From: Caprimulgus europaeus
Lineage: Eukaryota > Chordata > Aves > Caprimulgiformes > Caprimulgidae
Assembly (NCBI GenBank): GCA_907165065.1
Contig: OU015528.1
Location: forward strand, 75,931,474 to 75,995,473
Direction of reading: 5' to 3'
Length of the DNA stretch: 64,000 bases
Shown here in pieces: positions 38,914-49,809 of the stretch. The notes below the pieces were generated by a model. The model did no database searches. It was not told the DNA's origin and worked only from the letters and a program-made list of their open reading frames with translations. Both the position numbers and the translations under genes were made by a program. The number at the start of each line of letters is the position of its first letter. The stretch's first letter is position 1.

Positions 38914-41900
38914 TCCTCCCATCACTGTAAAGTAATTTCTAAAAGACAATTTTAGATGGCCTTTACCTCAAAAAACAAGTTTTCCTGAGTTATGCTCATG
39001 ATTTAAGCAGGGGCTGCAGAGATCTTTATATGATTCTTTCTAGGAAAAATATCTATGCAAATTATTATCTTGAAATTTTTTAACAGTAAATAAGAAAAGC
39101 TTAGAGGAGGAAGTGATCATTTAAACTTTATTCCCCACCCCTTAGTGAAATGTAAAACAAAGCCACTACATAGAATTGAAAAAGCAACCCAAATTTTACT
39201 GCTGTTACCATTACTGGCCTAGTATTAAGCAAATAAATAACATGCAGTTAGTCTATATTTAAAATATTTGTTCTTCTTTAAATATAAAGTGACTTTCACA
39301 GAAACAAACAGAAGTAGCTAGAGACTAAAATCATTCTTTTGATATTGAAACGGAGTATTTTCTTGTTTAAGCTCCAAACATCATCTCCCTTGTGCCCAGA
39401 GGGCTTTGCCCTGTGCTTGAGCACTTCACCTCACAGATTTATTGCTCCCCTCGACCTCTTAGATCAGATGCTGGTCTATGACAGGGTGGTTACAAACTTA
39501 GGGACTGCAAGATTTTAGGAGCGTATCTTCATTCATTAATTGTTCTGTATGATGTTCAAATGGTGGATTTCTCCAGTTAAGCTATATTTCTTCTAATATT
39601 TTTAGTTTGGTCTGTTATCACAGGTACCATCTATTCAATGTTGAGAGCAAATGCAGTTTGAAATAGGACTGCCGTAGCAGCTATAGCACATCTAAAAGGA
39701 AAAAAAAAATAGGCCAGACCTTTATTAAATTTTAAAGTATGCCTTCGCTACACTCTTGTAAAGATCCAAATAGGGTATTCAAATCTCTAGAGATCACCAG
39801 TATAATTTCTTTATCATGTTCCATTTAAAATTTAATTATGTAGTCTACAACAAGAAGTATCTGAGTACACTAAATAGGTCATGCAATGAACAACTTAATA
39901 TTATTATAAAGTTTTCCTTGTGAAGATCCATTCTTTGATGTGCTGTTGCACACAGAAAGCCTTTCTTTGAAAAAAACAATATACATTCATAGATATAATA
40001 ATGTCATTTAATATAAAAATTGAAAAGCTTCTTTATCATTTTTTAAGTTTAAATTTTCAATTCCTTCTCTAGCCTGAGCTTCCCAAAATCATAAAAAATA
40101 ACTGGTAAATTAGAACTGACACAATATAATTGGGCTGAATATTTTTATATCTTTCTACAGGCAAAGTTAATCTATTAACTTTCCTTCTAAATGATGTCCA
40201 TCAACTCAGATTTTTCTGCTTTTGCCTATCAATGGTACATATTCTTCAGTGGCAAGACGTAAGGTAATTTCTTCTTCCTCTTAAAAATAATCATTAGATG
40301 TCAGTATTTAATGGAAAATGACTGTATTACAAAGTCACCATTTACCAAGACACTTTGTTATATTTTCCCTTTTAAAAATGCACATAAGTAATGTCTCTTG
40401 TTTACTATAGGAGAAAAGAAAATATTCAAAATATTATCTTCTGTAACTTCTGACTATTTACAGGGCTTTCTGGGAGAAAATCCTTAACTTCTCTTCTTTA
40501 ATTCAACTATGTAAAATTCAGAGGGGGTTTTTGAGAATATTTTTCATCAGTTTTTTTTAAAATGAGAATAAAAAATTAGTACCACCAGTGCGTAAACTGA
40601 CACATCTGCTCACACTTACATCACTTGCAAAAAAACCCAGAACTGTTTCACCAGGTTTATGAATGCTTCAAAAGGATTTCAACAATTCTGACCATAAATT
40701 TATCCACGAGTCATTATTGCCCCGAGAAAAAGCATCATATTTGGCTGCACAAATGCAAGTCAGATTTCTAGGATTATGGAGAGCTTTTTCTGCCCTGTTG
40801 GACAAAATACAACAAACAGTGATTATGGAAAGGTGTTATTAGTTTCATCATTTCAAGGTGAAACACCTAAAATTTTATATGCTGTAAAGCGGTTACAGGG
40901 TGAATGAAAGTGGAAGAAGATGTGGTGTTGGTGGGGAATTAGACTGTTTCTCTCTTATGAATTAATAATAGGCAAATGATTCAACTTCAACTTTGAAAGA
41001 AGAACAAAAAATATTAGATTAATACATCAACACATAAGATTAAAAACCCCAAGGAACTGCTTGTTTAGAGAAATGCAAGAAGAGGTGAATACCCAAGAAG
41101 GCTGGATGACTAGACAACCTGTGCATAGCTGTACACATTTGTTTTAAATCAAGACAAGACCATTGGTTTTAATATTTATAACACAATTACAATGCCTTGT
41201 GCACATCACTTGTATAATCTGATTTTCACTTGTGACATCTTGCCACAGTTAAAATTAAAGCCTTGTGGTTATATTTCAAAAAACACATTTAGGCGATCAT
41301 TAATGGCAAGCATGAAACTGGGTGTTTATTCAAGCACCTATACCTCTCATTTTGACTTTAATTTAAAGTGGAATTCATTTCTGCAGTACAAGGACCTCAT
41401 GTCTCCAGTATATTAGTCATATAATACCTAACCAACTGGGGTGTGCAGTCAAACTGGAAATATTTTAGCATTAAAACCAGTAAAAGATACAGCTAAGCAG
41501 TGTTATTGGCTAATCAAGAAGACAGATGCTCTGTTGAATCTCTTTTTTTTTTTTTTTTTTTGCTATATATGAAGAATTGTAATTCTTTTGCAATGAAGAT
41601 GAATAAAATCTTTTATTTGTCAGGAAGACCTGATCATTGGTCAGCACATCCAACGCTTGGCAAAATGTCACCAGCATATTTGCTTCCACAACTGAGGATA
41701 TCAAGTGATAGCAAGTCAGAAAAAGAAAGGTATCCAATAAATGATCAACTGATATAAATTACACAAGTCTGTACCTACAAAATAAGGTGATATATTACAG
41801 AGGGGGAAAAGCCATCACATACAGTGAAAATGTACATTTTTATAGCTTATCAATACAAACAAGCCAACTAATATGCACCACGCACATAATAAAGGCAGAC

Positions 41901-42900
41901 ACTTTTTCTCTTAGAAGCAGAAACAACTCTTATGTATTATCATGCTTAAAGAAAACTGACTTTCTTGTTCAAATATTCCTTTTATGTTATATATTTTATG
42001 AACTACAACACTAGTATCAATCAGAATATAACAAAACCCCCTAAACCATGATCCCATTAAAAACCCCTGTACCTCAGAGAGCAAAACTGGTGTCAGAAGG
42101 TGCAATAGGGCCGAGAGCACTATTTTTTGTTTTTTTCTCCCTCACCAGGCTTATCTGCTAAGTAACAGGCTATCTCATTTATTTGTTTTCCTTCTCTCCA
42201 CCCTTTTTTTCTGTCTGCATGATTACAGCATTTTATTGCATCCTCTGACAATAAGTAGGCAGGTCTCTCTTCAAAAAACTCTATCGCAATCTGGGAGTCT
42301 TGTCTGGTTCTTTTATTTTATGAAAAGCTTTCTCAGCATAGGAGAATTTGGTTTAAACTGCTTTCCTGCTCTCCAAATGAAAATGCCTTAAGATCACAGT
42401 GTTTTTTCCCCCACTACCTCCCCTCATCCCTCAGGTGAAATTTAAAGTGAAAGCCAAGCCACCTGCAATGGGTATAATTGCACAGCTGGAAGAAAGCCAC
42501 ATCTGGGATTTTTCTCATCAGGTGCACAACTGTGCTGAGCCTCAAAGCAACTTCAACGCGTCGCTTGAAGCTGTATTGTCTTAGTTGTGCCAGTATTTCG
42601 CAGCCATTTGTCTGTCTCTGGCATGCAGTGTGTATTCTCCTCTTTGCATCCCCAGTTCCCAATATCCCAGCAGCTTTCCTTAGGAAAAGGATCATGTTCT
42701 GCCTCAAAAGGTCGTGCTTCTTTCAGAACCTTCCAGACATTGACACACAGATGTAGTTTAGAGCAACTCGCTTACCTTGGTAATGTTCCAGATAACTCTG
42801 TGGCAGTCTCTCTGAAAGACACAAAGTGAGGAAAAATTATTTTGTGTTTAAAGAAGCTATAAAATTTTAAAGATGCCTTTATACTGCTTGTATTTTCTAG
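38914..42900. other. Unique A+T-rich non-coding stretch
   Basis: No gene is supported. A T19 tract is at 41543-41561. Several frames overlap at 42399-42829 on both strands. One begins after a pyrimidine-rich run and CAG near 42435, but there is no coherent protein and I do not call an exon. No LTR or LINE signature is seen. Confidence 0.5.
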
Positions 42901-42956
42901 GCGTGCAGACACACGCACACAGCTTTATACGCAAACGCGTCACTTGCGGATGCGAC
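42901..42956. other. Short CpG cluster
   Basis: Eight CpG dinucleotides fall within about 56 bases, including the palindromes ACGCGT and GACGTC, in a neighbourhood that is otherwise nearly devoid of CpG. Size is far below a CpG island. It may be a protected regulatory site, a recent insertion or a mutational accident. Confidence 0.6.
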
Positions 42957-43222
42957 GTCTGTATGATCATATACACAAGAATGTGAAAAACAGATGATGG
43001 AGTGTGATCTAAGGATTTCATCAGAATTAAGTTCTCAATGGTTCAATTACTCATTTTTTAGGCATAAGATTATCACTATTTCAAATGCCAGAACTGTATG
43101 ATCCTACATAGCCAAAATGTAGCACTGGGCCAATTTTCCAGTGGGAAAAATTCCCTTTTTTCAGTGCTGCAGCAAAAGCAAGACGCTAAATAGATTTATA
43201 ACCATGTCATGCACTGAAAAAA

Positions 43223-43280
43223 ATGTTAAATCTTTGTTAATGTTAATGTTAAATGTTAACCATGTTAATGTTAAATCTTC
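43223..43280. repeat. Imperfect tandem repeat, GTTAAT/GTTAAA units
   Basis: Variants of ATGTTAA recur about seven times in 58 bases, and the block ATGTTAAATCTT appears at both ends (about 43223 and 43269). This fits local slippage duplication. No function is suggested. Confidence 0.75.
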
Positions 43281-43975
43281 TTATATTGGGTTTTAAGCAA
43301 TAGTAATTTTCCAAATATGTGATTTTTGATCCAATTTACTTGTTCGAATCTTGTTTTGTGGGTTTGCAAATTGTTTGAGAGAAACTGAGTTTGAGAAAAT
43401 GAAAGTGGGCTAATGTAACAGGTATGTCACATTAAAGCACAATTAAATACATTATCATTACCTACATACACAATTCTTCAGACAACTTTGTAGATCTATC
43501 ACCACTGTACGTCCTCGCTTCCCTCCCCAGCACATTTGCTCAGACCTTATCCAAACATCAGGAAAATGGCTGGATAGCTACGTTTCTCCTTATATAAGGG
43601 CTTAAAAAAAAAAACCAACCCCAAAACCAAAATGCATCCAAAAAACCAGCAAGGAGGCATAAAGGGGTTCTTTCTCCTACACTTGACCAGAGGTTCATCT
43701 CATTTCACACTCTGCTTATCCAGTTATGAAATCTCTGTCCTATGTTTGGGTTTGCTGCACGCAAGATAGCTGGTTACTTCAGACCCTATTTGCTTCAGCT
43801 GAGATCCAAATAGCAACATTTCACACCCGTAGCTTTGAATTTGTGGCATGGGACAATTCTCAACAGAATACTCTCTTCTCCTTGTTTCCAGCTAAAGAAC
43901 AGAAAATCCTTCCATCCACTTTTATGTACACCTATGAACAGGGGGAAAAAACAAATCTAAATTTTTTTTCTGTGT

Positions 43976-43989
43976 GGGTGGGTGGGTGG
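43976..43989 (+). repeat. Short G-triplet run (GGGT units)
   Basis: Three GGGT units followed by GG. It is one G short of the standard G-quadruplex pattern and lies about 165 bases before the long AAAGGG array, on the same strand. Confidence 0.7.
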
Positions 43990-44153
43990 TAATTAAGACA
44001 GGACTCAAATTCTTCCCTGCCTTGACAATTCCCAAAACATTGGGCCTAGTGATCTTTAAGTACGAAACCAAGCCTACACATTTTTGTTGCAAGGGTATAC
44101 ACCTTACAAACAGAGATTAAACCCCCAAGCCTAATTTCTTTAGGAATCCAAAG

Positions 44154-44355
44154 GGGAAAGGGAAAGGGAAAGGGAAAGGGAAAGGGAAAGGGAAAGGGAA
44201 AGGGAAAGGGAAAGGGAAAGGGAAAGGGAAAGGGAAAGGGAAAGGGAAAGGGAAAGGGAAAGGGAAAGGGAAAGGGAAAGGGAAAGGGAAAGGGAAAGGG
44301 AAAGGGAAAGGGAAAGGGAAAGGGAAAGGGAAAGGGAAAGGGAAAGGGAAAGGGA
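44154..44355 (+). repeat. Perfect (GGGAAA)n hexanucleotide array
   Basis: About 33.7 uninterrupted copies of GGGAAA span 202 bases with no base change. The plus strand is wholly purine. Each run of four GGG with AAA loops fits the G-quadruplex consensus, and the purine/pyrimidine mirror symmetry also fits H-DNA (triplex). The unit is not the telomere repeat TTAGGG. The open frames across it on the minus strand (poly Pro-Phe and poly Leu-Ser) are by-products of the repeat. Confidence 0.97.
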
Positions 44356-46815
44356 TATTTTTGAAGACTCTTGTAGTGCTTTACCATGTTCTGAAGTAAC
44401 TTTTTTTGACGGGGCAACTACAGAGTTATTATAGTGAAAGCACAATAATTCAGAGCTGTGCATTAGTTCTAGATCCCCCATGCTTTTTGGCATTATATGA
44501 ACTATGAGCAGCTACAAGGGTCTTGGTTTTTTAATTATTAATTATTTTTTTTTATTGAGCACCCTACAGTGACACCCAGGCTTTTTCCTTAATGGTTGCA
44601 CTGGCAATTGTAGACTCCATTACAGTGTCAGAGAAGATAAAATGGTCCCTCTAAACATGCACGGCTTTGCATTTTCATTGAGTCTCTATCTTCAAGCTGT
44701 GCAGTTTGCCGGTCACAGAAGGTTGCCTTAAACCTCCCAGTGTTTTGCTTCAAAAGGCACAGAGCAGAACTGTGTTCAGTGGTTGCAAAGAGGAATAAGC
44801 AAAAAATAAAAAGGCAGCTCACACCCTTTTCTTGCACACACCATTCAGCAACAGACCAGCAGATATTTAAGCCCGCTCAGAGGAGCCAGTTCCCACCCCA
44901 GCAAAGGCAGACAGGTATGCATTTCACAAGTGCCTGTGATGAACAAAGTCCGTGATATAAATGACATCAAAGGTGAGAGCCAGGAGCAAAAGGAAGAGAA
45001 TGGAAAGAGATAAGAAAATGAAATTAGAGTGGAGCAATACTGACTTGGTTTCTATGGGGTAATTTAATACAGTCGTACGCTTTAGATATTTTCATTAAAC
45101 TCTCCTGAATGTTGGTATCATACCACCTTATTTTCTAAGCCTCACTCATAACTTATACAGTTCAAAGAATTAATATAATATTTTTTTGTAATCTATCAAT
45201 AAACTAAAACACTAAATGCTTCCAACAGTCAGGAAATTTTTCCCTTCCACCACTAATCACAGGCTCCATCTCCTTTCATTGAAAAGCTTTTTTGGGGAAA
45301 AAACATAGATGGAAAAAGTCAGGCTGGGTGTTTCTTTGTTTCTTCTTCTAAAGGGACCCCCTAGCCTTTACCTACCTATTATCACTGTAATAACAGAATA
45401 GCACAAACCTTATTGCTCTAGGGTATGGGAGCACATTTTATAAAGTAGCAGGTTAAAGAGAGAACCAGGCAAATTGCAAGTGGGTATTGCAGGAAGCCTC
45501 AAGAAGCAGAAGCAGATGCAGCTATGTTTAAAAGAGGATGTTGTTAAACTGGAAACACACTGTCAGCTTCTGAGCAGAGCAGTGAGTGATTGGTGCATCT
45601 AAATTTCTAAAGATTTTCATTTTTGCTAAATAACTCTCTCTACAAGACATGCTGGCCTTATGAAAACAATTATTAAAAAGTCAATAAAGTGGTAAAAAAT
45701 CTGAATGTGATCAGAGTCTTAAACAAAGATGCTGTGGACCTTTAGCATATACATTTTTAATGTAATTAATTGTGTTGCCAGTTTCACATTTGGTCAGATC
45801 AAATTCCAATTTTAAACAAAAGTATGTACGGTAATGATTTTCGAAATATAGATCAAGCTCAAATAAAACTGAAACTCACAAGTAAAAGAGAAGTCTGATT
45901 ACTTCCTAACTATCCAAAGATATCACTGCTTCTCATAAACTCAGTAAATGTTTAAATCATTAAAAAAAAAAATAAACTCCTTTAGATTATTAAAATAAAA
46001 ATATTATTTTCCTAGAAAACAAACACAATTATCCCTGTAACGTCACTGGAAATAAACGGTACACGAACTGCTGAAGATGGTGAATGTCCACTGTAAGTGT
46101 CCTATAAATAGCAGGAATTGAAACACTGCTCTATAAATATATTTCATGGGAGTTTAAAAAAGAAAATCTTATGGAGCAAATTACTCATCAAGAAAACCCT
46201 TAAAGTTTATTTAAAGATAATGGATACTCATTCTGCAGTATTTCAAGGAACTGAAGCTAGACTCACACAACCCATTTGCAGATCCCTAGTACTCCCAAAT
46301 GACACATAGAATAAACATACAGATTTTTTTTTTTTCCTTGGGTAAAAGGAAGGATAATACTCAGAGGGAAAATGAATATAACACCACGTATTTTCATGTC
46401 CTGCCCATGATATGAAAGGATCACCTGGAAAAAGAGTGAGGATGAAAACCTAAATGCTTTGTCAGGCCTGCCCTGAATTCCACTGAAATCAGTGCCAATG
46501 CAAATGGGATAAGCTAATCCACACCAATGCTAAGGACAGAGGAGGACAAAGCTAAAGACCCTGGAAAAGCTGTTAGGTGGAGGGTGACATTACAAAGCGC
46601 AGTCACAGCATTTCCAGGAAAATGATTTACAATTTCCTAGCATTTTGTGTTCAGCTGTACAGGATGGATCTGGGACAGCGTGGTCCGTACATATGGAAGA
46701 TGAAGGTGCTCTTAAAGCCAAGAGGGTGCTGGGTGAGAGGTCTGCACCCCAAAATGCTACCCTGTCACATGTAGTCTCCAAAAAAAATCAAACTTTAGGT
46801 TTACAAATTGTTCAC
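44356..46815. other. Unique non-coding stretch
   Basis: No gene is supported. Short A/T tracts occur at 44540-44555, 45961-45973 and 46325-46336. A+T-rich complex sequence at 45640-45900 could be conserved but has no specific feature that I can name. Confidence 0.5.
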
Positions 46816-47250
46816 AAAATTATAGAATGTTAGGGGTTGAAAGGGACCTCAAAGCTCATCCAGTTCCAACTCCCCTGCCATGAGCATGGACACCTTCCAC
46901 TGGACCAGGTTGCTCAAAGCCTCATCCAACCTGGCCTTGAACACTTCCAGGGAAGACACAGCCACAACTTCTCTGGGCAACCTGTTCCAGGGTCTCACCA
47001 CACTCACAGGAAAAAAAATTCTTCCTAATATCTCATCTCAATCCCCCCTCTTCCAGTTTAAAATCATTTCCACTTTTTCTATCACAACCCGCCCTTGTCA
47101 AAAGTCCCTCCCCAGCCTTCCTGTAGCCCCTTCAGGTACAAGAAGGCCATTATAAAACCTCCCTGGAGCCTTCTTTTCTCCAGGCTGAACAGCCCCAACT
47201 CTCTCAGCCTGTCCTCATAGGAGAGGTGCTCCAGCCCTCTGATCACCAGA
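46816..47250 (-). repeat. CR1 LINE 3' fragment, minus strand
   Basis: In reverse complement this is a CR1 3' end. From the left come the terminal octamer remnant, 'ggttgaaagggacctcaaagctcatc', 'gaccaggttgctcaaagcctcatccaacctggcc', 'cttctctgggcaacctgttccag', then 'ctccaggctgaacagccccaactctctcagcctgtcctcatagga' and 'ctccagccctctgatca'. It is about 430 bases, truncated before the ORF, and inactive. It shares subfamily and orientation with the copy at 52376-52755. Confidence 0.92.
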
Positions 47251-48712
47251 CCTGTGAGGAGCTTTGACCTACTGAAGAGGCTCTGCACCTTTCAGAGAGG
47301 ACTACATAGCTACTCTCAAAACCCAAAAAGCCAGTGTGGGAGAACCAAGCACCACACAAACATTTTGCCATTTCTCTCTACAGGCTGAGAAATCCTTCCC
47401 ATAGAATCAGAATAGGATGTGTAGCAAAGCAGAAAACTATAAATATTTTAGTCAAAACCTTACAGTGAAGTGGAAGTGGGAAGATCTGCATAAAGATCAG
47501 CAAACAGATTTTACTGCCTACTAGTTTAGTTTAAAGAAAGTTGTTCAGGAAAACTCTTCAGAATATTTGGAAAGTGTCATGTTTGTATTAAATGTTTTGT
47601 TCACTCAGAAATCATATGGTGCTCTTCTCTCAGAGGCTGAGTGGCAGCTGTTGTTACCCACCTACGTGTGAGGTTTAGCACAACATAGCTCTGAGGTTTC
47701 ACTGTGCAACATTTTTGTCCAGTTTAATGCTCTACGCTGTGCTTCTGCAGAGATGTACATAGAGTCATAAGAGACAGGGCAGGGGTTTAAAGGGCAACTG
47801 AGGTAATCTTGTGTATATTCTGCTAGATACATGCCAGGAAACTTGGCAAGTACTGAGTTCAAACCATGTGAGTCAAGACTATGCTTAGAAACAATTTTTT
47901 CTTCTGCAGGATCATGACCCTTAGTGATTTGGAAAGCCCTAGGTCTCCATCAAGAACAATTTTTGTTGTCAAAAGGAGAGCATACGGATTCAAGCAAAGC
48001 AATCTGTCAGGATGCTGGGGAAGATGCAAAAAGGAAGGCAGCAACACATTCCTCCAATCGTGTCACCATTCTTCCTTTTTCCACCTCACACTTTGGGGAG
48101 AGGATGAAGCCCGCCTACGGCGCACGAGGCACATGAGGATAAGGACATAAAAAGGATGAAGCTGAAGAAGGGATCTGCATGGTATGCTATTAAGAAAGCA
48201 GCACAAATTCAAGCAGAAAACCCCCAAGATGCAGATTATGAGTCTTCCAACTTGTGAAGAAAAGTGTCCAAAGTCCAAGGTCATGCTTTTAGGTATCAGA
48301 GCCAACAGTTGTTGTTTCAGTCAGGAGGGTTAGAAGGTCCTGTCTTCTCCAGAGAAACAGACTATAGCCCACTTGATTCCTTAGGATGTGTAGCAGCAGT
48401 TAGTTCTGTCACTTATGCTCATTTTCCATGAAGCACAAAAAAACCCCAAAGGTTAAGCTGATATTTCTGGTTTGGGAGAAACTTTCAACCCTTTACTAAA
48501 CAGAGTCCTACAGCTGGCACAAGCATTAATCACACCAGATCAGAAATAAGTACAAGTTGAAGGGAATTGAGGTATTTGAGAAGATCACTTGAGAAGTTAT
48601 GTATTTTTCCAGGAATATCCACAGTGGCCATAACTGGATATGCCAAGTGTGCTGATAAAGTGTGTGTAACAAATTGCAATGATATTGACAACTATGATGT
48701 TCTACCTTCTAA
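47251..48712. other. Unique non-coding stretch between CR1 and LTR
   Basis: No gene is supported. A frame at 47881-48150 follows a possible splice acceptor (CTTCTGCAG ending 47909), but no matching donor closes it and no domain is visible. No repeat was identified. Confidence 0.45.
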
Positions 48713-49809
48713 TGGGTTTGGGTGGCAAGGTTTTGGTAGCAGGAGGGCTACAGGGTGGCTTCTGTGAGAAGATGCTAGAAGCTTCCCCCATATCCAACAG
48801 AGCTAATATTAGCTGGCTCCAAGATGGATCTGCTGCTGGCCAAGACTGAGCCCAACAGCAACAGTGGTAGCACCTCTGTTATAATTAAGAAGGGGAAGAA
48901 AAAACCCTGTGCAGTTGCAGACAGAGAGAGGAGTGAGAAGATGTAAGAGAAACAGCTCTGCAGACACCAAGGTCAGTGAAGAAGGAGGGGCAGGAGGTAC
49001 TCCAGGCACTGGAGCAGAGATTCCCCTGTAACTTGTGGTGAAGACCATGGTGAGGCAGGCTGTCCCCCTGCAGCCCATGGAGGTCCATGGTGGAGCAGAT
49101 GACCACCTGTAGCCCATGGAGGACCCCATGCCGGAGCAGGTGGATGCCCGAAGGAGGCTGTGACCCCATGGGAAGCTCACGCTGGAGCAGGATCCTGTCA
49201 GGACCTGTAGCCCGTGGAGAGAGGATCCCAGCCTGAAGCAGGTTTGCTGGCAGGACTTGTGACCCCGTGGGGGACCCACGCTGGAGCAGTCTCTTCCTGA
49301 AGGACTGCACACCATGGAATGGACTCAGACTGGAGCAGTTTGTGAAGAACTGTCAGTCATGGGAAGGACTCACGTTGGAGAAGTTCATGGAGGACTGTCT
49401 ACCATGGGATGGACCCTATGCTGGAGCATGAGAAGAATGTGGGGAGTCCTGCCTCTGAGGAGGAAGGAGCAACAGAAATAACATGTAATGAACAGAGTGA
49501 AACTCCCATTCCCTGTCCCCCAGGTATTAAAGGTAAACCTGGGAAGAAGGGAGGGGTGGGGGGAAAGTGTTTTCAGGTTTGGTTTTATTTCTCATTACCC
49601 TACTCTGATATAACTGGCAATAAATTAAACTAATTTCCCCAAGCTGAGTCTGTTTTGCCCATGACAGTAACTGCTGAATGATCTCTCCCTGTCCTTATCT
49701 CGACCCACGAGCCTTTTGTTATATTTTCTCTCCCCTGTCCAGTTGATGAGGAAGAGTGAAAGAGTGGGCTTTAGTGGACACCTGGCATTCAGCCAGGGCC
49801 AACCCACCA
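48713..49809 (+). mobile_element. Solo LTR of an avian ERVL-like endogenous retrovirus
   Basis: The element starts TGGGTTTGGGTGGCAAGG and ends CCAACCCACCA. This matches my recollection of a long LTR abundant in bird genomes. It has canonical TG...CA ends. The flanks are TCTAA (48708-48712) and TCTAC (49810-49814), a 5-bp target duplication with one mismatch. The middle (about 49060-49440) is a set of degenerate units of about 60 bases built on 'ccatgg..gga..ac.ctggagcag'. An AATAAA polyadenylation signal lies at 49619-49624. No gag, pol or env sequence is adjacent, so it is the product of LTR-LTR recombination. Frames of 168 and 141 codons on its minus strand are artefacts of the repeat. The ERVL assignment is from memory. 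Confidence 0.82.
49060..49440 (+). repeat. Degenerate tandem units inside the LTR
   Basis: The motif 'ctggagcag' or a close variant recurs roughly every 55-65 bases (near 49131, 49181, 49281, 49332 and 49421), each preceded by a 'ccatggga/cccgtgg' segment. Such internal minisatellites are part of this LTR family in birds, as far as I recall. They would form part of the LTR's U3 region. Confidence 0.65.

Noticed and set aside
42399-42584. Frame after a C/T-rich run and CAG near 42435
   Set aside because: A weak donor (TCATCAG/GTGCAC) exists, but the region is open in several frames on both strands, so there is no specific coding signal.
44154-44355. Interstitial telomere sequence
   Set aside because: The unit is GGGAAA, not TTAGGG, and no TTAGGG variant is mixed in.
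44046-44493. Minus-strand frames encoding long Pro-Phe and Leu-Ser repeats
   Set aside because: They are translations of the (CCCTTT)n complement of the hexanucleotide array. Any frame across it stays open, so openness carries no evidence of coding.
47881-48150. Frame following a possible splice acceptor (CAG at 47907-47909)
   Set aside because: No matching donor ends the open part, and an overlapping minus-strand frame is equally open.
48809-49315. Minus-strand frames of 168 and 141 codons, the longest in the window
   Set aside because: They lie entirely inside the LTR and cross its internal tandem units, and both frames are open over the same bases. This is a by-product of the repeat.
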